Of a stretch of DNA of 64,000 nt, positions 59,218 through 64,000 are shown one piece after another (the stretch's first letter is position 1; the number at the start of each line of letters is the position of its first letter). A program made the position numbers and the translations under genes. The notes under the pieces were generated by a model. It worked only from the letters and a program-made list of their open reading frames with translations, made no database searches and was not told where the DNA came from. Origin of the DNA: Amycolatopsis pittospori (GTDB lineage Bacteria > Actinomycetota > Actinomycetes > Mycobacteriales > Pseudonocardiaceae); NCBI RefSeq assembly GCF_013870525.1, contig NZ_JACBXD010000002.1, positions 124,001 to 188,000 on the forward strand, given 5' to 3'.

Positions 59218-61026
59218 GTGACCACAACACTCACCCGGACCGAGAGCGGCACCGACCACACCGAACGGCACCGCCTTTCCGTCGTCGGCGGGCTCGCCGC
59301 GCTGTCCCTGGACGCGATGGCGTCGGTCGCCTACGGGCCCGAGGCCATCGTCATCGTGCTGGCCGTCGCCGGCGGCGCCGGATTGGGCTTCACCCTGCCC
59401 GTCACGATCGCGATCGCCGTACTGCTGGGTGTCTTGACGCTGTCCTACCGTCAGGTGATCGCCGCGTTCCCCGACGGCGGAGGCGCCTACGGGGTCAGCC
59501 GGACCTACCTCGGGCGCCGGGCCTCACTGGTGGCCGCGGCGTCGCTGATCGTCGACTACGTCCTCAACGTCGCGGTCTCGGTGGCGGCGGGCGTGGCCGC
59601 GCTGACGTCGGCGTTCCCCGGTCTGCTGCCGTACACGCTGTGGCTGTGCCTCGGCGTCCTGGCGCTGGTCACCGGCGTCAACCTGCGAGGCATCGCAGAA
59701 AGCGCCCGGGTGTTCGTCGTGCCCACCGTCATCTACGTCGGCGCGATCCTGACCGTGATCGTCGCAGGGCTTTTCCGCTCGGGCCCCGCGGCGGAGCACG
59801 CCGCGCCGGAGCACGCACAGAACCTGCAGATGGTCGGGATCCTGTTGCTGCTCAAGGCTTTCGCGAACGGGTGTGCGGCACTGACCGGAGTCGAGGCGAT
59901 CGCGAACGCGGTGCCGTCGTTCCGGAGGCCCCGGGTGCGCCGCGCCCAGCACGCGGAGATCGCCCTGGGCGGCCTGCTCGGCGTGATGCTGATCGGGATC
60001 GCCGTGCTGATCGCGAAATTCGGTATCCACCCGGTGGACGGCGTCACCGTGCTCTCCCAGGTGACCACGGCGTCGCTGGGCGACGGTTTCGGTTTCTATC
60101 TCGTCCAGTTCTCGACCGTGGTGCTGCTCGCCTTGGCCGCGAACACCTCCTTCGGCGGCCTGCCGGTGCTGGCGCAGTTGCTGGCGAAACACAACAAGCT
60201 GCCGCACGTGTTCGCCCTCCGCGCGGAACGCCAGGTGTACCGCTACGGCGTCGGCTTCCTCTCGATCACCGCCGCCCTGCTGCTCGTCCTCACCGACGGC
60301 GACATGAACACACTGGTCCCGCTGTTCGCGATCGGGGTGTTCGTCGGGTTCACGCTCTCCCAGTTCGGGATGGTCCGGCACTGGCGGCGCACCCGCCCTC
60401 CCGGATGGCACGGAAAGGCGACGCTCAACGGCTTCGGCGCGCTACTCACCGGCGTCGCCGCCGTCGTGGTGACGACGACCAAGTTCGCCGAGGGTGGCTG
60501 GCTGATCGTCCTCGCGCTGCCGCTGCTGGTGGCGGCCATGGAATGGGTGGAACGCGGCTACCGCCGGATCGGCGAGCGCCTCGAACTCGGCATGACCCCC
60601 ACTCCCCCGCGGCCGGACCGCTCGGTCGTGATCGTCCCCGTACACACGGTTTCCCGCCTGACCCGCGACGCGCTCGCCGCCGCGCTCTCACTCGGCGACC
60701 ACGTCGAAGCCGTCCACGTCACCCACCCCGAAGACGAGCGCGCGGCACGGGATTTCGTGGCCGCCTGGGAAAAGTGGCATCCCGACGTGACCTTGGTCCA
60801 GCTCCACGACGAACGGCGGCGACTCGGCGAACCGCTCCTCGAGCACATTCGCGGCGCCGGCGACCGGCACGTCTTCGTGCTGATCGCCGAAGTCGAACCC
60901 GCGCACTGGTGGGAACGGATCCTGCAGAACCAGCGTGGCGCGGTCCTCGCACACGCGCTCCGGCGCCGCTCGGACGCCGTCGTCTGCCGAATGCGCTTCC
61001 GCCTGGAAACCCGTCCGCGGCGGTAG
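59218..61026 (+). CDS. KimA-like APC-superfamily transporter
   Basis: The 602-aa protein has about 12 TM segments. It begins with the family motif LSLDAMASVAYGPEAIVIVL and includes FPDGGGAYGVSRTYLG, NLRGIAESARVFVVPT, ANGCAALTGVEAIANAVPSF and AANTSFGGLPVLAQLLA. A cytosolic C-terminal domain at about 480-600 follows (VVIVPVHTVSRLTRDALAAA, VEAVHVTHPEDERA), as in the potassium importer KimA. Potassium uptake is the best guess; amino-acid transport is possible. No good Shine-Dalgarno stands at the GTG at 59218. Confidence 0.8.
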   Translation: MTTTLTRTESGTDHTERHRLSVVGGLAALSLDAMASVAYGPEAIVIVLAVAGGAGLGFTLPVTIAIAVLLGVLTLSYRQVIAAFPDGGGAYGVSRTYLGRRASLVAAASLIVDYVLNVAVSVAAGVAALTSAFPGLLPYTLWLCLGVLALVTGVNLRGIAESARVFVVPTVIYVGAILTVIVAGLFRSGPAAEHAAPEHAQNLQMVGILLLLKAFANGCAALTGVEAIANAVPSFRRPRVRRAQHAEIALGGLLGVMLIGIAVLIAKFGIHPVDGVTVLSQVTTASLGDGFGFYLVQFSTVVLLALAANTSFGGLPVLAQLLAKHNKLPHVFALRAERQVYRYGVGFLSITAALLLVLTDGDMNTLVPLFAIGVFVGFTLSQFGMVRHWRRTRPPGWHGKATLNGFGALLTGVAAVVVTTTKFAEGGWLIVLALPLLVAAMEWVERGYRRIGERLELGMTPTPPRPDRSVVIVPVHTVSRLTRDALAAALSLGDHVEAVHVTHPEDERAARDFVAAWEKWHPDVTLVQLHDERRRLGEPLLEHIRGAGDRHVFVLIAEVEPAHWWERILQNQRGAVLAHALRRRSDAVVCRMRFRLETRPRR

Positions 61027-61075
61027 CCGGTCGCCGGAATTCGCAGTTCCGGCGCGCGAAGGATAGATTTCGTGG

Positions 61076-61657
61076 ATGGACAGATCCTGGGGGATTCTCG
61101 CCGCGTTCAGCCTGCTGCTCGCGGTCTCGGCCTGTGGTCCGGACGAAAGTCCCGCACCGCCGGCGTCGTCGTCGTCGAGCAAACCGTCGCCGAGTAGCAC
61201 TCCGCCCACTTTCACCCCCACGGTCTCCCCCGCGAAGGTGACAGCGGCCTGCCCGTTCCTCGGCGCCGACGAACTCAACCGGATCACCGGCACCACAGCG
61301 GATACCGTCGCCCAGGAAGAGGCACCCGGAACGACCGAGGACGCGCCTCAGTACACCTGCGCCTACCTAACCGGCCAACAGCTGTCCGAAACGGCGCCGA
61401 GGCTCTATTTCTTCGCCCTCGACCAGGTCGAGCCCGACATTCCGGTCTCCAGCACCGCCGAGAACTGCCCCACCTCGAGCACCCCGCTGCCCGGAGTCGG
61501 GGACGCGGCGATGTACTGCGCCCTGGACAACTACTGGACCACGATCGCCATCGCCAAACGCGTCCACGGAGAGACCAGGATGGTGAATCTCCACCTTCAT
61601 GAATACCCGAAGGACGTCTACGTCCGGGTTGCGAAACTGCTGGCCGAGCGGCTGTGA
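61076..61657 (+). CDS. DUF3558-like lipoprotein
   Basis: The 193-aa product has a lipoprotein signal with lipobox LAVSAC (Cys20), a Ser/Pro/Thr-rich linker (SSSSSKPSPSSTPPTFTPTV), then a domain with paired Cys (AACPFLGADELNRITG, YTCAYL, ENCPTSS, MYCALD), as in DUF3558 proteins. The outer domains of the two receptor kinases at 5629 and 7477 look similar. The function is unknown. Confidence 0.8.
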   Translation: MDRSWGILAAFSLLLAVSACGPDESPAPPASSSSSKPSPSSTPPTFTPTVSPAKVTAACPFLGADELNRITGTTADTVAQEEAPGTTEDAPQYTCAYLTGQQLSETAPRLYFFALDQVEPDIPVSSTAENCPTSSTPLPGVGDAAMYCALDNYWTTIAIAKRVHGETRMVNLHLHEYPKDVYVRVAKLLAERL

Positions 61658-61663
61658 TCCGCT

Positions 61664-62131
61664 CTAGCCCGGCGGCTGCTGAGCGGGCGGTTCGGACTGC
61701 GGCTGAGCGGGCTGGGCGTAGCCGGTCTGCGGAGCCTGGAACCCCGGCTGCGCCGCCATCGGGTAGGCGGCAGGCCCGGAATACGGTGCGGGGCCGGATT
61801 GCCGGGCCGGCCTGCCGGCCTTGATGACCGTGATCGCGACCAGCAGCCAGGAAAGCGCCGTGGCGACGTCGAGCGGGATGCCGACGCCCAGGAAGATCAA
61901 GCGGATCTCGTCGGCGCTGAGGTCCTCGCCCCAGGACGGCAGGTTCGACACCACGAACGGCCAGACGATGCCCGCCACCGTCGTGAGGAGCATGACCACG
62001 AAGGCGCCGACCATCAGGCCGGAGACCCCCCTGGAGCGTCCTTTGATCGAAAAGATCAGGCCGAGCAGACCCACCACGAGTATCAACGCTCGCGGGATGG
62101 TTTCGATGCTCGTGTACGCAAGGGGTGACAT
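61664..62131 (-). CDS. Membrane protein with Pro/Gln-rich cytosolic tail
   Basis: The 155-aa product has three TM helices (ALILVVGLLGLIFSIKG, GLMVGAFVVMLLTTVAGIVW, GIPLDVATALSWLLVAITVI) and a disordered tail of about 45 residues rich in Pro, Gln, Ala and Gly (PQTGYAQPAQPQSEPPAQQP). GGAAGGCGG precedes its ATG. No family was recognised. It converges with the lipoprotein gene, leaving 6 bases between stops. Confidence 0.7.
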   Translation of the reverse strand: MSPLAYTSIETIPRALILVVGLLGLIFSIKGRSRGVSGLMVGAFVVMLLTTVAGIVWPFVVSNLPSWGEDLSADEIRLIFLGVGIPLDVATALSWLLVAITVIKAGRPARQSGPAPYSGPAAYPMAAQPGFQAPQTGYAQPAQPQSEPPAQQPPG

Positions 62132-62286
62132 GTCCGCCTTCCACAGCGCTCCGCCGGAGATCGAGACGTCCGGGCGGACAGATCCTATGCGGTGACGACA
62201 TCCCGCGTGGCGCGTTCAGCGAAGAACCCGGAAGGCCGCGCGCCGCCTGGCCGTACCGTCCGAACACGTTACGCCGTCCAGCGGTA

Positions 62287-62311
62287 AATTTGTTGTCGCC
62301 TTTGACAAATT
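62287..62311. promoter_or_regulatory. Inverted repeat AATTTGT-N11-ACAAATT with embedded TTGACA
   Basis: These 7-bp perfect arms lie in the promoter region of the GH64 gene; TTGACA at 62302-62307 could be a -35 box. An AT-rich island in a GC-rich gap is unusual here and suggests an operator overlapping a promoter. Confidence 0.45.
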
Positions 62312-62402
62312 CCACTCACCGAGGCGACCCTGGAATGGTCTGAACAACCTTCCCGGCTCCGCACCTTCCCGGTGCCCGCCCAGGCCTCGACGAGGAGTCC
62401 CT

Positions 62403-63599
62403 GTGCGTATCCGTCCTGTGTTCGAACGCGCCGTCGTCGCGCTCGCCGCCGTCGCTCTCAGCTCGACAGGCGTCGCCATCACCGCGTCGCCTGCCTCCGC
62501 CGTACCCGCGACCATCCCCCTCACGATCACCAACAACTCGGGCCGCAGCGGCCCGATCTACCTCTACAACCTCGGCACGTTGCTCGCGACCGGCCAACAG
62601 GGCTGGGCCGACGCCGGTGGCAACTTCCACGCCTGGCCGGGCGGTGCGGTCCCGCCGATCCCGGCGCCGGACGCCTCCATCCCCGGTCCGGCGAACGGGC
62701 AGTCGGTCACCATCCGGATGCCGAAATTCTCCGGCCGGGTCTATTTCTCCTACGGCCAGAAGCTGGTCTTCAAACTGGCCACCGGCGGGCTCGTGCAGCC
62801 GGCGATCCAGAACCCCAGTGATCCCAACGTGAACATCCTGTTCAACTGGTCGGAGTACACCCTCAACGACTCCGGGCTGTGGATCAACAGCACGCAGGTG
62901 GACATGTTCTCCGCGCCGTACGCGGTCGGCGTTCGGCCGGCCAGCGGTCCGACGCGGAACACCGGTCACTTGAAACCCGGCGGCTACAACGGTTTCTTCT
63001 CCGCGCTGCGCGGACAGCCCGGCGGCTGGGCCAACCTGATCCGCACCCGGTCGGACGGCACCGTCCTTCGCGCGCTCGCCCCCGGCCACGGCATCGAAGG
63101 CGGCCTGCTCCCGGCGAACATCATGAGCGACTACGTCAACCGGGTCTGGACCAGGTACACCACCTCGACCCTGACCGTGACGCCGTTCGCGAACCAGCCG
63201 AACACCAGGTACTTCGGCCGCGTCTCGGGCAACGTCATGAACTTCACGAACAGCTCGGGCGCGGTCGTCACCTCGTTCCAGAAACCCGACTCCGACAGCA
63301 TCTTCGGCTGCTACAAACTCCTCGATGCACCGAACGATCTGGTCCGCGGTCCGATCTCACGCACCCTGTGCGCCGGCTTCAACCGGTCGACCCTGCTCAC
63401 CAACCCCAACCAGCCCGACACCAGCGCCGCCGGCTTCTACGCCGACGCCGTCACCAACCACTACGCGCGCAAGATCCACGCACAGATGGTCGACGGCAAG
63501 GCCTACGCGTTCGCCTTCGACGATGTCGGCGCCCACGAATCCCTCGTCCACGACGGCAATCCGCAGCAGGCGTACGTGACGCTCGATCCCTTCAACTGA
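62403..63599 (+). CDS. Secreted GH64 endo-beta-1,3-glucanase
   Basis: The 398-aa protein has a Sec signal (ending SPASA, about residue 33). A GH64/thaumatin-like fold follows: PLTITNNSGRSGPIYLYNLG, SGRVYFSYGQKLVFKL, WSEYTLNDSGLWINSTQVDM (the catalytic Glu/Asp region), GFNRSTLL and a Tyr/Asp-rich C-terminus. It hydrolyses beta-1,3-glucan such as fungal wall laminarin. GAGGAG precedes the GTG at 62403. There is no extra carbohydrate-binding domain. Confidence 0.88.
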   Translation: MRIRPVFERAVVALAAVALSSTGVAITASPASAVPATIPLTITNNSGRSGPIYLYNLGTLLATGQQGWADAGGNFHAWPGGAVPPIPAPDASIPGPANGQSVTIRMPKFSGRVYFSYGQKLVFKLATGGLVQPAIQNPSDPNVNILFNWSEYTLNDSGLWINSTQVDMFSAPYAVGVRPASGPTRNTGHLKPGGYNGFFSALRGQPGGWANLIRTRSDGTVLRALAPGHGIEGGLLPANIMSDYVNRVWTRYTTSTLTVTPFANQPNTRYFGRVSGNVMNFTNSSGAVVTSFQKPDSDSIFGCYKLLDAPNDLVRGPISRTLCAGFNRSTLLTNPNQPDTSAAGFYADAVTNHYARKIHAQMVDGKAYAFAFDDVGAHESLVHDGNPQQAYVTLDPFN

Positions 63600-63738
63600 T
63601 CGCGGACCCCGCCCCGTCCGGCTCGGAGCCGGTGGTGGTCTGGCAGGGCGACCGCGTCGCCATCCACGATCGGCGGCACCGTCGCCCGCCAGCCCACCAT
63701 CGACAGATCACCATGGAGCCGGGGCCACTCGCCGGCGA

Positions 63739-64000
63739 TCAGACCGGGATGTCCCCGGCTGTCCCCCACTGGGTGGTGAACAGGCCGAGGCCGTACCAGG
63801 TCCCGCTCGACGGGCGCCACACCACGAAGTCGGCCCGCGGATCGCCACCGAAATTGCCGGACACGGGAACGTCACCCGCGGTACCCCACTGCTGGGTAGC
63901 GATTCCGAGTACGTACCAGACACCGTTGCTCGGCCGCCAGACGGCGAAGTCGGTACGACCGTCCGCGTTGAAATCGCCGGTCAGCGGGACGTCACCGGCG
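63739..64000 (-). CDS. C-terminal part of a VCBS/FG-GAP-like repeat protein, cut by window edge
   Basis: Read leftwards to a TGA at 63739-63741, the last 86 codons contain two tandem copies of a repeat of about 41 residues: [20 protein letters not shown] / [10 protein letters not shown] and [20 protein letters not shown] / [10 protein letters not shown], ending [10 protein letters not shown]. This is the 'D-x-N-x-D-G...W-R-P-x-x-G-x-W' beta-propeller repeat seen in secreted actinomycete proteins. (First copy: reading the frame, DVPLTGDF starts the visible part.) The N-terminal domain, which would tell the function, lies outside. Confidence 0.75.
   Translation of the reverse strand, partial: AGDVPLTGDFNADGRTDFAVWRPSNGVWYVLGIATQQWGTAGDVPVSGNFGGDPRADFVVWRPSSGTWYGLGLFTTQWGTAGDIPV

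Noticed and set aside
1..64000. CRISPR arrays, tRNA or rRNA genes, prophage or conjugation modules
   Set aside because: No regularly spaced repeats, cloverleaf-like T-loop sequences, or phage or plasmid structural genes were seen on reading either strand; a covariance-model search was not possible here.

Overview
The window is high-GC actinomycete DNA with long GC-rich reading frames, frequent GTG starts and 4-bp ATGA/GTGA gene overlaps. The gene set fits a saprophytic soil member of the Pseudonocardiales, most likely Amycolatopsis or a close relative: DUF222/HNH proteins, DUF3558-type lipoproteins, AfsR-like regulators, CebR-type operators on cellulase genes, and a mycobacterium-like DosR box over universal stress genes. 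This placement is inferred from gene content only. No rRNA, tRNA or CRISPR array was seen.

Layout. 1-4.1 kb is accessory: a cut-off LysR gene, a decayed IS30-family element sitting in the upstream region of a DUF222/HNH gene, and a broken membrane-protein gene. 3.7-9.9 kb holds an HxlR/hydrolase pair, a GPP34 protein, two tandem receptor-type Ser/Thr kinases and a small HNH-like protein. 9.9-12.6 kb has a methyltransferase and a coupled pair of secreted enzymes (endonuclease/phosphatase fold and GH43-like). 12.7-22.5 kb is a stress block on the minus strand: USP, CBS-BON, USP, phosphoketolase and acetate kinase in one tightly overlapping operon behind a DosR-like palindrome, preceded by a USP/P-type ATPase pair and the stub of an Acg-like nitroreductase with a second, weaker DosR-like box. 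22.6-30 kb carries a HAF-repeat protein, two DUF4386 membrane proteins, a secreted protein and an AfsR-type SARP regulator with three 11-bp-spaced heptamers in its promoter. 30-35.8 kb holds a secreted intradiol dioxygenase, LysR regulators, a second methionine aminopeptidase behind a 16-bp inverted repeat, a MITE-like element and an odd IMPase-like protein.

35.7-39.1 kb is the best candidate for an undescribed system. It contains a small helical protein and a large membrane protein that share an 18-residue motif, a membrane-anchored protein, and a divergent two-TM protein across a perfect palindrome. 39-46.6 kb mixes housekeeping genes with a CebR-boxed GH5 mannanase and a second DUF222/HNH copy whose flanks match the first copy. 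46.6-49.5 kb is a CebR-boxed GH9 cellulase. 49.6-51.2 kb encodes a beta-propeller between two WXG100-like helical regions. 51.3-56 kb is a redox block: an FprB-like ferredoxin reductase with an AurF-like diiron enzyme, an epoxide-hydrolase-like protein across a palindrome, and a haem-oxygenase-fold iron enzyme with a CDGSH protein. 56-64 kb has a short new ORF, a PadR-ABC-F420 operon, a KimA-like transporter, a lipoprotein, a GH64 glucanase and the end of a repeat protein that runs off the window.
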